Position numbers and translations under genes: made by a program. A stretch of DNA of 64,000 bases. Source: Variovorax sp. Root318D1 (lineage in GTDB: Bacteria; Pseudomonadota; Gammaproteobacteria; Burkholderiales; Burkholderiaceae_C). Positions within the stretch are counted from its first letter, which is position 1. Each line of letters starts with the position of its first letter. Where the stretch lies: positions 187,384 through 251,383 of the forward strand of contig NZ_LMCQ01000020.1 of NCBI RefSeq assembly GCF_001424835.1. Direction: 5' to 3'. This document shows, one piece after another, positions 34,913-43,203 of this stretch. Under the pieces are notes generated by a model. The model did no database searches, was not told the DNA's origin, and saw nothing but the letters and a program-made list of their open reading frames with translations.

Positions 34913-35710
34913 ATGAAAAAGCCGCCGCCAGCCCTTCGCTCCGCTGCACCGATGCTCGCCCTGCTGCTGGCCGGCCATGTCTTCGCAGCGCCCGCCGCGC
35001 AGCCCTTCGACGCGGTCAAGAAGCCGGAGTCCGTCGACCCGGAATGGCGCGCCCGTCTGTGTGCGCTGCTGCCGCAGCCTTGCGATCCGCAGAGCCTCGG
35101 GCTCTATCGGCCGCGTGGCGCTGCGGTGGGCGACTATGCCGTGCTGTCGGACGAACCGCTGGCCGTTGCCATGGTGCGCATCAAGCGCGGCGCAGGTCCG
35201 AGAAGCTGGCAGCTGGGCAGGCTGCACGACTTCAGCAGCTATGCCGCGGCGATGAAGAAAGACGGCGGCGCCGGCATGTCCGACGTGCGTGTCTCGCTCG
35301 CCCCGGCGCTCTATCCGCTGGCAGAAGGGCAATGGGCGGTGGCCGTGCTCCAGACGGTGTCCGAGATGTACTCGGGCGGCGGCGCTTCATTCAGCAAGGC
35401 CGATTTCGTTCCGCTCGACGAGAGCAAGGCCGTGTACGAAGGCATTCCTTTTTCCTGCTCGAAGATGGTCCGTGCCTGCTTCAGCGAGAAGGAATACAAG
35501 CAGTCGAAGCACTGCCATGACGAGAGCAGCGGCAGCCTGCGCATTGCCTATGGTGAACCCGCCGCGCCCGGCGAGCCCTACAACTGGCAATACACCTGGC
35601 TGCAAAACGAATGGCCGGCGCACACACCGGCACGCGCTGCGACCACCACGCGCCTGCACTTTGCCGCCAGGACCACCGAACGCGCGGGATTCTGCGGCGG
35701 ACCGCAGTAG
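34913..35710 (+). CDS. secreted hypothetical protein
   Basis: A 265-residue protein I cannot assign to a family. It has a clear signal peptide (MKKPPPALRSAAPMLALLLA, cleavage near FAAPAA). The mature part contains several cysteines (RLCALLPQPCDP, FSCSKMVRACFSEKEY, KHCHDE) that may form disulfides in the periplasm, and a tryptophan-rich stretch NWQYTWLQNEWPAH. No transmembrane segments. It is divergent from the altered SDR and convergent with the MFS gene. Confidence 0.75.
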   Translation: MKKPPPALRSAAPMLALLLAGHVFAAPAAQPFDAVKKPESVDPEWRARLCALLPQPCDPQSLGLYRPRGAAVGDYAVLSDEPLAVAMVRIKRGAGPRSWQLGRLHDFSSYAAAMKKDGGAGMSDVRVSLAPALYPLAEGQWAVAVLQTVSEMYSGGGASFSKADFVPLDESKAVYEGIPFSCSKMVRACFSEKEYKQSKHCHDESSGSLRIAYGEPAAPGEPYNWQYTWLQNEWPAHTPARAATTTRLHFAARTTERAGFCGGPQ

Positions 35711-35735
35711 CGGACCCCGGCCGACTTTCTCTTCT

Positions 35736-37019
35736 TCAGCGCTGCGGAACCGTCACCGCACCCACGTGCATCGTGCGGCCCGCTCCGATGCCCGCAATTA
35801 CCAGTGCGATGCCCAGCCCGATGAAGAGCCATGACGACGCGCGGAAGCTGCCGGTCCATCCATGCAGCAGGCCGGCCAGCAGGGGCCCGAACGCCGCCAC
35901 GACATAACCGACGCCCTGCGCCATGCCCGAGAGATGCGCGGCCACGTGCGAATCGGGCGAGCGCAGCACGATCATCGTGAGCGCCAGCGCAAAGGTGCCG
36001 CCCTGCGCAATGCCCAGCAGCACGGCCCACAACCACACGCCGCCGAGCGGCGCGAACAGCATGGCCAGCATCGCAATCACGGTGAGCGTGGCCAGCACCA
36101 CCGCCAGGCCGCGCTGGTTGCGCAGCTTCACGGCCACGGCCGGCACCACGAGGCAGGTCACCACCTGCGTCATGACCGACAGCGACACCACGTAGCCGGC
36201 AGTCTCGCCACCGAGGCCGCGCTCGCGCAGGATGGGCGCGAGCCATCCCATCACGATGTAGGCCAGGGCCGATTGCAGCCCCATGAAGAACGTGACCTGC
36301 CATGCCAGCCGATCGCGCCAGAGGCCGCGCACGGTGAAGCCCGATTCGCTGGCCACCGGCTTCAGCGGCAGGGCCTGCGGGGCCCAGATCAGCGTGACCA
36401 GCAACGCCGGCGTCGCCCACATGGCGAGCGCGTAGGTCCAGCTTCCGCCGAGCGCATGCTGGATCGGCACGGTGACGCCCGCGGCGCTGGCCGCACCGCC
36501 GCACACGGCCATGGTGTAGAGCCCCATCATCAGCGCCGCCTGCTTGGCGAAATCGCGCTTCACCAGGCCGGAGAGCAGCACGTTCGACACCGCGATGCCG
36601 CTGCCCGCGATGGCTGAGGCCAGGAACAGCAGCGGAATGTTGCCGCTGCCGCGCAGCAGCGTGCCCACCAGGATGAGCACCATGCAGGCGAGCAGCGTGC
36701 GCTCGGTGCCGAAGCGCCGGCCAAGGCCTGGCGCCAGCGGCGCGAACACGCCCAGGCAGACGATGGGCAGCGTGGTCAAGAGGCTCGCGGCGGTGGCGGA
36801 GAGGCCGGTGGCCGCAATGATCTCGGGCAGCACCACCGACAGGCTTGCGAACACTGGCCGCAGGTTGAAGGCGATCAGCACCACGCTGGCGCCCAGCAGG
36901 ATGCGGCGGGCCAGGCTGCCCGCGGGCGTGGCGCGCGGCGCGGGCAGGCTGTCGACCTCGGCATCGATCAGCAGTTCGTCAGCGGCCGCGCGGCCCGGCC
37001 GGAAAGGCACAGCGCTCAT
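35736..37019 (-). CDS. MFS transporter, CynX/NimT family
   Basis: A 427-residue membrane protein with about twelve hydrophobic segments. The family marks are FNLRPVFASLSVVLPEI near the N terminus and the LPIVCLGVFAPLAPGLGRRFG segment of the CynX/NimT group, which includes the cyanate transporter CynX and 2-nitroimidazole exporters. Cyanase is encoded about 1.8 kb away, so a cyanate role is possible but not shown. Its start overlaps the stop of the upstream GntR gene (ATGA), so the two are co-translated. Confidence 0.88.
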   Translation of the reverse strand: MSAVPFRPGRAAADELLIDAEVDSLPAPRATPAGSLARRILLGASVVLIAFNLRPVFASLSVVLPEIIAATGLSATAASLLTTLPIVCLGVFAPLAPGLGRRFGTERTLLACMVLILVGTLLRGSGNIPLLFLASAIAGSGIAVSNVLLSGLVKRDFAKQAALMMGLYTMAVCGGAASAAGVTVPIQHALGGSWTYALAMWATPALLVTLIWAPQALPLKPVASESGFTVRGLWRDRLAWQVTFFMGLQSALAYIVMGWLAPILRERGLGGETAGYVVSLSVMTQVVTCLVVPAVAVKLRNQRGLAVVLATLTVIAMLAMLFAPLGGVWLWAVLLGIAQGGTFALALTMIVLRSPDSHVAAHLSGMAQGVGYVVAAFGPLLAGLLHGWTGSFRASSWLFIGLGIALVIAGIGAGRTMHVGAVTVPQR

Positions 37020-37708
37020 CGGACCGGCTCCGCCTCATCCTGCGCCAGCGAATCGATCATGGGCGACATGAACGCGCGCACCGCCTCCGCGGCGCGGTCG
37101 GCATTGCGGCTTGCAATGGCCTCCACGATGGCGATGTGCGCGGCCGTGTCGGGTTCCGGCAGGCCGGCGTTCATCGTGCTTGCGATGGTTTCCTTGATGT
37201 AGCCGGCGATGAAGCGGCAGGTCTCGGCCAGAGCCAGGTTGCCCGAGATGTCGACGATGGCCAGGTGAAAGGCCAGGTCGCGCTCGATGAAGCTCGCGCC
37301 GCCGTCCTTTGCGTCCGGCGCGCCGCGCCTTTCGAGCAGGGCTTTCAGGTTGCGCAGATCCTTGGCGGTGTGGCGCAGCGCGGCCAGCCGCGCGGCCTCG
37401 ACCTCGAGTGCGCGGCGCACCTCGAATTGGTCCCGAAGGCTCGCGCGCCGCATCTTCTGCAGGCTGAGCGACGGGTCGAAGCCGGAGCGCACGTAGGTGC
37501 CGGAGCCCTGCCGCACCTCGAGCAGGCCGCGCGACACCAGCGTTTTGACGGCTTCGCGCACGGTGCCGCGGCTCACGCCCAGCAACTGAGCCAGTTGCGG
37601 TTCGATCGGAATGCGAGACCCGACCGTCCACCGGCCGGCGGCGATCTCGGCGCGGATGCTGTCGGCGGCGCTGTCGGCCAGGGAGGTGCGGGGAGCTTGG
37701 AGGAGCAT
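37016..37708 (-). CDS. GntR-family regulator (FadR/FCD subfamily)
   Basis: A 230-residue regulator. The winged helix-turn-helix contains SRIPIEPQLAQLLGVSRGTV and VREAVKTLVSRGLLEVRQGSG, followed by an all-alpha FCD ligand domain (RRALEVEAARLAA, FHLAIVDISGNLAL). FCD regulators usually bind a carboxylic acid. It overlaps the MFS gene by four bases and should control it. A palindrome sits about 20 bases upstream of its start and may be its operator. Confidence 0.9.
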   Translation of the reverse strand: MLLQAPRTSLADSAADSIRAEIAAGRWTVGSRIPIEPQLAQLLGVSRGTVREAVKTLVSRGLLEVRQGSGTYVRSGFDPSLSLQKMRRASLRDQFEVRRALEVEAARLAALRHTAKDLRNLKALLERRGAPDAKDGGASFIERDLAFHLAIVDISGNLALAETCRFIAGYIKETIASTMNAGLPEPDTAAHIAIVEAIASRNADRAAEAVRAFMSPMIDSLAQDEAEPVR

Positions 37709-38026
37709 ATGAATAAGAAAGGCCTAATTCATTGAATGATTGGACGAATTTTCGCGCAGATGGATTGTCGCAGTCGGCCGCAGGGGTTTGGGGCGGGCGC
37801 ATGGGCTCGTCCAGCCATACGGGTTCAGGCTCAAAGCTGAGGCTTGTGCAAGCGAGATTTAACAATTGCTGCTGAATAGTGAACTATTGCCGGATCGGTG
37901 AAACGGTGTTGCAAGGATCAGCCACTCCTGTTTTATCGTTCGAAACTGCTACCAACGGCCGCTGCGCCAATTGCGCACGGATTCGAACGTTCATGAAGAA
38001 AACAAACAGAGTTCCCGGAAGTTGAA
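37709..38026. promoter_or_regulatory. divergent promoter region of gntR-MFS and lysR
   Basis: A 318-base non-coding stretch, visibly richer in A and T than the flanking genes. It holds two perfect short palindromes: TCATT-G-AATGA at 37729-37739, near the gntR start, and AATAGT-GA-ACTATT at 37875-37888. The first is a candidate operator for the GntR regulator, the second for the LysR regulator. Two TTCGAA-containing motifs near the lysR start are further candidates. No coding region is seen. Confidence 0.5.
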
Positions 38027-38920
38027 ATGAAGGATTTTTCTTTGTCGGACGTCCGGCTTTTCACCAAAGCCGCCCAACTCGGAGGACTGACTCCGGCCGC
38101 CGATATGCTGAACGTGCCCAAGGCGTCGGCATCGCGGCAGCTCCAGCGGCTGGAGGCAACGGTCGGGCACCAACTGCTGCATCGCGGCTCCACGCGCTTC
38201 GCGCTTACCGAGGAGGGCCGTGAGTTTCTGGTCGCGGCCCAGCATGTGCTGACCATCCTCGATGACGTCATGCTGAACCTGTCCTCTGGCAGCGGTACGG
38301 TGGGCGGGCGGCTGCGCGTGGCGGTCCCTCACTACTACGGCAGGGAGCTGCTCGGGGCGCATCTGCCCGATTTCATGGCCGCCTATCCGCAGCTCGAGGT
38401 CGTGGTCGAAACGGGCAATGACAGGGCCGATCTGTATCGCGACGAGGCCGATGTGGCCATCCGGCGCGGGCGGGAGGGCTGCGACGAGATGGTGGCGCGC
38501 CATCTGAAGAACGAGCCGATGGTGCTGTGCGCCGCCCCGGACTACCTGGCAGCGCACCCCGCCCTAGGGGGCGTTCCCGATCTGGCGTCGCACGCCTTTC
38601 TGGTCACCGAGGGCGAGGGACGCAAAAAGGAAATCAGCCTTTCGACCGCAGGCAAGATCCACCGGGTGCGCGCGGGCAGCGTATTCCAATCGGACGATCT
38701 GGAATTGATCCTGAAATTGACAATAGCCGCCAAGGGTATAGGACTGGTCCCTCTGGCGATGGCCCAACCACACATCGACAGCGGATTTCTGGTTTCCGTG
38801 CTGCCGGCGATCAAATTGAAGCCGCAGGAAATCAATCTTGTCTATTTGCCGTCCCGCCGCAATTCTCCAAAGATCAAGGTCTTTGTCGATTACGTCTTGA
38901 ATATTTTCAAGCTTTCTTGA
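38027..38920 (+). CDS. LysR-family transcriptional regulator
   Basis: A 297-residue regulator. The helix-turn-helix reads AAQLGGLTPAADMLNVPKAS and the wing follows with SRQLQRLEATVGHQLLHRGS. The effector domain belongs to the group with LRVAVPHYYGRELLGAHL. It lies upstream of the four-gene DUF11 cluster on the same strand, but 457 bases and a terminator-like hairpin separate them. It may control that cluster or the divergent gntR gene; neither is shown. Its base use is slightly more AT-rich near the 3' end than its neighbours. Confidence 0.9.
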   Translation: MKDFSLSDVRLFTKAAQLGGLTPAADMLNVPKASASRQLQRLEATVGHQLLHRGSTRFALTEEGREFLVAAQHVLTILDDVMLNLSSGSGTVGGRLRVAVPHYYGRELLGAHLPDFMAAYPQLEVVVETGNDRADLYRDEADVAIRRGREGCDEMVARHLKNEPMVLCAAPDYLAAHPALGGVPDLASHAFLVTEGEGRKKEISLSTAGKIHRVRAGSVFQSDDLELILKLTIAAKGIGLVPLAMAQPHIDSGFLVSVLPAIKLKPQEINLVYLPSRRNSPKIKVFVDYVLNIFKLS

Positions 38921-38935
38921 TTCGGGCAGGACGTT

Positions 38936-38975
38936 CGGCTCGCAACCGCGAGCCGGATTATGGGCTTTTTTCCCA
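38936..38975 (+). terminator. probable terminator of lysR
   Basis: The hairpin CGGCTCGC - AACC - GCGAGCCG lies 16 bases after the stop and is followed 11 bases later by TTTTTT. A second small hairpin (ATGGG/CCCAT around the T-run) overlaps the tail. The gap between stem and T-tract makes this less certain than a classical terminator. Confidence 0.6.
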
Positions 38976-39377
38976 TTTTTCTATTGCATCCCGTTGAACG
39001 CCGTGTGAGGGCCTCATGCCCGCTCGCATGGGCGCCCGAGGGGAAAGCATGATTCCGCGGCCTCCGGTTGTCGTAACCGGAACTGTTGTTCCGAATGGAC
39101 AGTTGTCGGTTTCGATTGGTACCAAAGTATCAGTTTTGGTCTACACTTCGTAACCAAACTAGATGTTTGTTAACAGTTGATCCGGCTGACCGCGACAGAG
39201 AAATCGCAGCAGTCCAGCGGGCGGCGCCTCAGCGATGCAAATCGAAAAGGCGCTGATCGCTCATTCAAACGCCGGCGCTTGCAATGCCGGCAATTTCTCC
39301 CCGGCGGCCCGAGCCGCTTAATTCATTGCCGGCATGCGCCGGGGTGAACTCCTGTGTGTCTTGAATCTGGAGCAACC
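38976..39377 (+). promoter_or_regulatory. palindrome-rich leader of the DUF11 cluster
   Basis: No gene is seen here, but the stretch is unusually rich in inverted repeats: CCGGTT/AACCGG (39064-39080), the overlapping GGAAC/GTTCC (39079-39092), the palindrome TTGGTACCAA (39116-39125), TTTTGGT facing ACCAAA (39134-39158), and a long stem ATGCCGGCAAT/ATTGCCGGCAT (39284-39294 with 39325-39335). The last encloses an inner GCGGC/GCCGC hairpin. The part around 39090 to 39180 is AT-rich and probably holds the promoter. The long stem would form in the 5' untranslated RNA, about 40 bases before the start codon. Confidence 0.6.
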
Positions 39378-39971
39378 ATGTCCATTAAAAAACTGACTCA
39401 AATCCTGAATTGCCGCATTTCCGGCCTCGGCGCCTGCGCCTTCCTGCTGGCTGGGCTGACCGGTTTCGCCGGTTCCGCCGCGGCCCAGTCCGCACCTGCC
39501 GCTGCCGAAGCCGCCCAGAAGAAGGCCGTGGCCGTCGTTCTCACCCAGTCCAAGGTGGTGAAGGATGCGCAGGGCAGGGAACAGCTGGTGGACGCCAGCT
39601 CGGTCAAGCCCGGCGATGTCGTCGAGTACCGGGCCACCTACACCAACAACACCGGCAAGCCGGTCACCGGCCTTGTGGCGGATCTTCCGATTCCCGAAGG
39701 CCTGGAGTACCAGCCGCGTAGCGCAAAGCCGGGCGCAGGCCTGGTGCAGGCCGCGACGAAGGACGCCGTGTTCGGCGCCGAGCCGCTGATGCGCAAGGCC
39801 GCTGGCAACAAGACCGAGGCGGTGCCCTATGCCGACTACCGGTCGCTGCGCTGGACGCTGGGCCAGTTGCCCGCCAACGGCAGCACCGCCGTGAGCGCGC
39901 GCGCCAAGGTCGAGGTGGTCGTGCCGCCACCCGCGGTGGCAGTGCAGGCCGCGTCCGGCGCTGCGCGCTGA
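39378..39971 (+). CDS. secreted DUF11-like single-module protein
   Basis: A 197-residue exported protein with a signal peptide (lysines at 4-5, hydrophobic run ACAFLLAGLTGFAG, cleavage near residue 36). The mature part is a single DUF11-like (conserved repeat) module: SSVKPGDVVEYRATYTNN, TGLVADLPIPEGLEY and LRWTLGQLPANGSTAV. It is the smallest of four such genes in a row and resembles the C-terminal modules of the 965- and 1654-residue proteins. A GGAG ribosome site precedes the ATG. A strong hairpin terminator follows, so it may be made in larger amount than the downstream proteins. Confidence 0.8.
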   Translation: MSIKKLTQILNCRISGLGACAFLLAGLTGFAGSAAAQSAPAAAEAAQKKAVAVVLTQSKVVKDAQGREQLVDASSVKPGDVVEYRATYTNNTGKPVTGLVADLPIPEGLEYQPRSAKPGAGLVQAATKDAVFGAEPLMRKAAGNKTEAVPYADYRSLRWTLGQLPANGSTAVSARAKVEVVVPPPAVAVQAASGAAR

Positions 39972-40019
39972 TCCGGCGCTTCCCCCCGTCCACCCGTGCC
40001 ATCCGATTCTTTCTAGTGC

Positions 40020-40069
40020 AACCCGGTCGCCGCGTTTTCGAGCAACGAAACACCGCAGCCGGGTTTTTT
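40020..40069 (+). terminator. Rho-independent terminator or attenuator
   Basis: Outer arms AACCCGG and CCGGGTT enclose an inner CGTT/AACG hairpin, followed directly by a run of six T. It lies between the 197- and 965-residue DUF11 genes and about 40 bases before the next start codon. It could end the first transcript or limit read-through. Confidence 0.85.
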
Positions 40070-40108
40070 CCTGTTCCCGACTTTTATTGACAACCGAGGA
40101 GAAACCAC

Positions 40109-43006
40109 GTGATTTCCACCCTGCCAACCCGGCGCAGCATCGGCCTCAGGCCGTCTGCGTCGTGGGCCGGCGCCGCAGCCTTGACGCTGGGCTTCCTGTT
40201 CGGAAGTTCGACCGCACTGGCCGCTGCACCACCAGCCAATACCGTCATCGGTAACCAGGCTTCGGCCACGTATTCCGACGCAGCCGGCACCACCCAGCTG
40301 GCCACGTCCAACCTGGTTCAGACCACGGTCCAGCAGGTCGGGTCGTTCACGCTCGACTCGGTCAACCAGGTCACGACGGCCATCGTCAACACCAAGATCG
40401 GCGCGGCAGGCTCCATCGTCTACGCACCGCACACGTTGACCAACACCGGTAACGGCACCGACACCTTCACGCTGACGGTCGATGCCGACACCGACAAATT
40501 CTCCAAGGTCGAGGTCTACCCCGACGCTAACGGCGACGGCGTGCCCGACGGCACCACCCCTCTGTGCACGGCTGCAGCCGCAGGCGTTTGCAGCGTGCCT
40601 GCACAGAGCGTGGCCGGCAACAACGGCGTGTTCCGCTTCGTCGTGGCCTACACGATCCCCGGCACGGCCACCAGCGCCACCGGCGATTTCGACACGGCGA
40701 CGCTCACCGCCACCCCTGGTACCCCGGCGCTGTACACCGCGCCGAACACCTCGGCGGCCGACAAGGACGACATCAAGCTGACGACGGCGGCGGCGTTCAA
40801 CGTCACCAAGTCGATCGGCGTTCCATCTGTGGCCGGACCTGGCAATGCCGCCTGGCCGACCGCCACCACCGGCGGTCCGCGGTCGTCCTCGGCAAGCTGT
40901 GCCACGACCTGGTCGGCCGGTCTCGCTTCCAGCGCGACCTGCCAGTACACGGTCTACACGCTCACCTTCAACAACACGGGCGGCGCAGCAGGCAGGTTTG
41001 CGATGTCCGACACCCTGCCAACCGGCATGACCTACGTCGCGGGCTCCGCGGTGTGGAGCAGCGCGCCCGGCACGGCGCTGGGTGACGGCGCAGGCGGCGA
41101 TCCGTCCGGCATCGACTTCCAAGTGGCTGGCAGCACGCTGAACACCGTGGTCGCCTCGCTCGGCCAGAACGTGACGCAGACGGTCAGCTTCGTGGTGCTT
41201 GTGAAAACCACCGCCGCGATCGGTACGTCGACCACCACCAACGTGGCGACGTTCGAGTCGACCAGCGTCCCCCTGACGATCACGGCGGCGGCCATCGGCA
41301 CGCCAGGCTCGAGCACCAACCCGTCGGCCTTCACGGTCGTCGCGAGCTACGGCATCGCAGTGGGTACCAACCCCTCGACCGCTGCTACCGCCGTCGACAC
41401 CACGGCCGGCACGCCCAACGGCACCGCAGCCGACCTGACCACGCGTCCTTCGGTCGTGGCTGGCGGCAGCGTCAAGTTCGCGCAGTCCGTGTTCAACGCG
41501 GGCACCGGCACCGACACCGTGAACCTCACGGTTGCGGCAGGCACCTTCCCGGCGGGCACGACCTTCGTGCTGTTCGCGGCCGACGGCGTCACGCCGCTGC
41601 TCGACACCACCGGTGACGGCGTGCCCGACACCGGCCCGCTCGCGCCTGGCGGCAGCGTCAACATCGTGCTGCAGGCCAACGTGCCCTCCGCCACGGCGGT
41701 GGGTGCCGGTCCGTTCTCGGCCACGGTGACGGGTCGCTCTGCGGGCGACACCACCAAGATCGACGCCACGCTCGACACGGTGACCATCGTCGTCGGTTCG
41801 CTGGTCGACCTGACCAACACGGCCGCCGGTACGGGCACAGGTTCGGCAGCAGGCGGCGACTTGGGCCCCGGCCCGAGCCCGAACCCGACCACGACCAACG
41901 CGACCGCGGCCGGCACCGGCACCGTGTTCGCGCTGTTCGTCAAGAACAACGACTCGGCCAACAACACCTACAACCTGGCTGCCAGCCAGTCGACCAGCTT
42001 CCCCGGCACCCTGCCGAGCGGCTGGACGGTGAAGTTCGTGGCCTCGGGCGGCACTTGTGCATCGGCAGCGATCACCAGCGTGGCCGTCAACGCCGGCGCG
42101 CAAGCGCAGGTCGCTGCCTGCGTGACGCCGCCTGCCACGCAGTCGCCCGTCACCGCACAGAAGGTCTACTTCCAGGTGCAGTCGACCGCCGTCGCTTCGA
42201 CCGGTGTGATCGTGTCCGACACGAAGACCGACGCCGTGACCGTGACCGCTGCACAGACGCTGAGCGCCACGCTCTCGCCGAACAACAGCGGCCAGCTCGC
42301 ACCGGGCGGCACCGTGGTGTACCCGCACACGTTGACCAACACCGGCAACCAGAGCTGCGGTGCGTACACGCTGACGGCCACCGTGCCGGCGGCCGACGCC
42401 ACGCTCGGCTGGACCACATCGATCTACATCGACGTGAACGAAGACGGTCAGATCGATGCCACCGATACGCTGGTGACGGGGCCGATCGCCGACTTGCCCG
42501 TGGGCGCCAAGCAGAAGCTGCTGGTCCGCGTGTTCGCACCGGGCGGTGCCAGCGCCGGCGCGACCGACACCGCGACCGTGACTGCGACTTTCAGCAGCGC
42601 CTGCGGTGCACCGTTTGCCACCGATATCAGCACCGTGATCACCGGCCAGATCCGCGTCCTCAAGACGCAGGCAGCCGACCTCACCTGCGATGGCACGGCG
42701 GACGGCGCATTCAACGCAGCTCCGCTGTCGCTGAAGCCCGGCCAGTGCATCGTCTACAAGGTCGTCGCCACCAACGAAGGCACGGCATCGGTCACCAACA
42801 TCGCCATCAACGATGCGGTGCCTGCGTACACGTCGCTGAGCGCCACGCAACCCGCGGCCGCGTCGCGATGCACCTCGACCGGCGTGACCGGCACGGCGCT
42901 CGTTTACGCGCAGACCGCCACCGCGGTGAGCTGCGGCAGCGCCGCCAACTCCGTGGCCCCGAGCGGCACGGCCACGCTGACCTTCGCCGTGAAGATCAAC
43001 GAGTGA
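40109..43006 (+). CDS. secreted DUF11-repeat protein
   Basis: A 965-residue exported protein starting at GTG after a CGAGGAG ribosome site. The signal peptide ends near ALAAAPP. The mature part is a chain of about six DUF11-like modules: an opening NTVIGNQASATYSDAAG, repeated YxPHTLTNTGN segments (near residues 107 and 735), and calcium-site-like stretches such as PDANGDGVPDG and DVNEDGQIDATD. The last 120 residues form a module starting IRVLKTQAADLTCDG that resembles the C-termini of the 197- and 1654-residue proteins. No membrane anchor or barrel is visible. A surface or matrix role is inferred. Long reading frames on the other strand are shadows. Confidence 0.8.
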   Translation: MISTLPTRRSIGLRPSASWAGAAALTLGFLFGSSTALAAAPPANTVIGNQASATYSDAAGTTQLATSNLVQTTVQQVGSFTLDSVNQVTTAIVNTKIGAAGSIVYAPHTLTNTGNGTDTFTLTVDADTDKFSKVEVYPDANGDGVPDGTTPLCTAAAAGVCSVPAQSVAGNNGVFRFVVAYTIPGTATSATGDFDTATLTATPGTPALYTAPNTSAADKDDIKLTTAAAFNVTKSIGVPSVAGPGNAAWPTATTGGPRSSSASCATTWSAGLASSATCQYTVYTLTFNNTGGAAGRFAMSDTLPTGMTYVAGSAVWSSAPGTALGDGAGGDPSGIDFQVAGSTLNTVVASLGQNVTQTVSFVVLVKTTAAIGTSTTTNVATFESTSVPLTITAAAIGTPGSSTNPSAFTVVASYGIAVGTNPSTAATAVDTTAGTPNGTAADLTTRPSVVAGGSVKFAQSVFNAGTGTDTVNLTVAAGTFPAGTTFVLFAADGVTPLLDTTGDGVPDTGPLAPGGSVNIVLQANVPSATAVGAGPFSATVTGRSAGDTTKIDATLDTVTIVVGSLVDLTNTAAGTGTGSAAGGDLGPGPSPNPTTTNATAAGTGTVFALFVKNNDSANNTYNLAASQSTSFPGTLPSGWTVKFVASGGTCASAAITSVAVNAGAQAQVAACVTPPATQSPVTAQKVYFQVQSTAVASTGVIVSDTKTDAVTVTAAQTLSATLSPNNSGQLAPGGTVVYPHTLTNTGNQSCGAYTLTATVPAADATLGWTTSIYIDVNEDGQIDATDTLVTGPIADLPVGAKQKLLVRVFAPGGASAGATDTATVTATFSSACGAPFATDISTVITGQIRVLKTQAADLTCDGTADGAFNAAPLSLKPGQCIVYKVVATNEGTASVTNIAINDAVPAYTSLSATQPAAASRCTSTGVTGTALVYAQTATAVSCGSAANSVAPSGTATLTFAVKINE

Positions 43007-43023
43007 TGACAAGGGTTTGAGTC

Positions 43024-43088
43024 GCCGGCGGGCCTCGGGGTCCGCCGGCTTTCGCGAGGCGCTGCCTGTTGGCATGCCTCGCTTTTTT
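43024..43088 (+). terminator. two tandem hairpins, the second a Rho-independent terminator
   Basis: The first stem is GCCGGCGG/CCGCCGGC (43024-43031 with 43042-43049). The second is GCGAGGC/GCCTCGC (43054-43060 with 43076-43082), followed directly by six T. They stand between the 965- and 2417-residue genes. Confidence 0.88.
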
Positions 43089-43203
43089 CCCTTGCCGCTT
43101 TCACCCAGCACGCGACCGCGCCTGTCCTGCAGGCGGCAGAGGAAAAAGTTCTTTGAGTTTTGGACGGTCCGCACCACACGCGGGCCGACGGAAGGTTCGT
43201 GGC

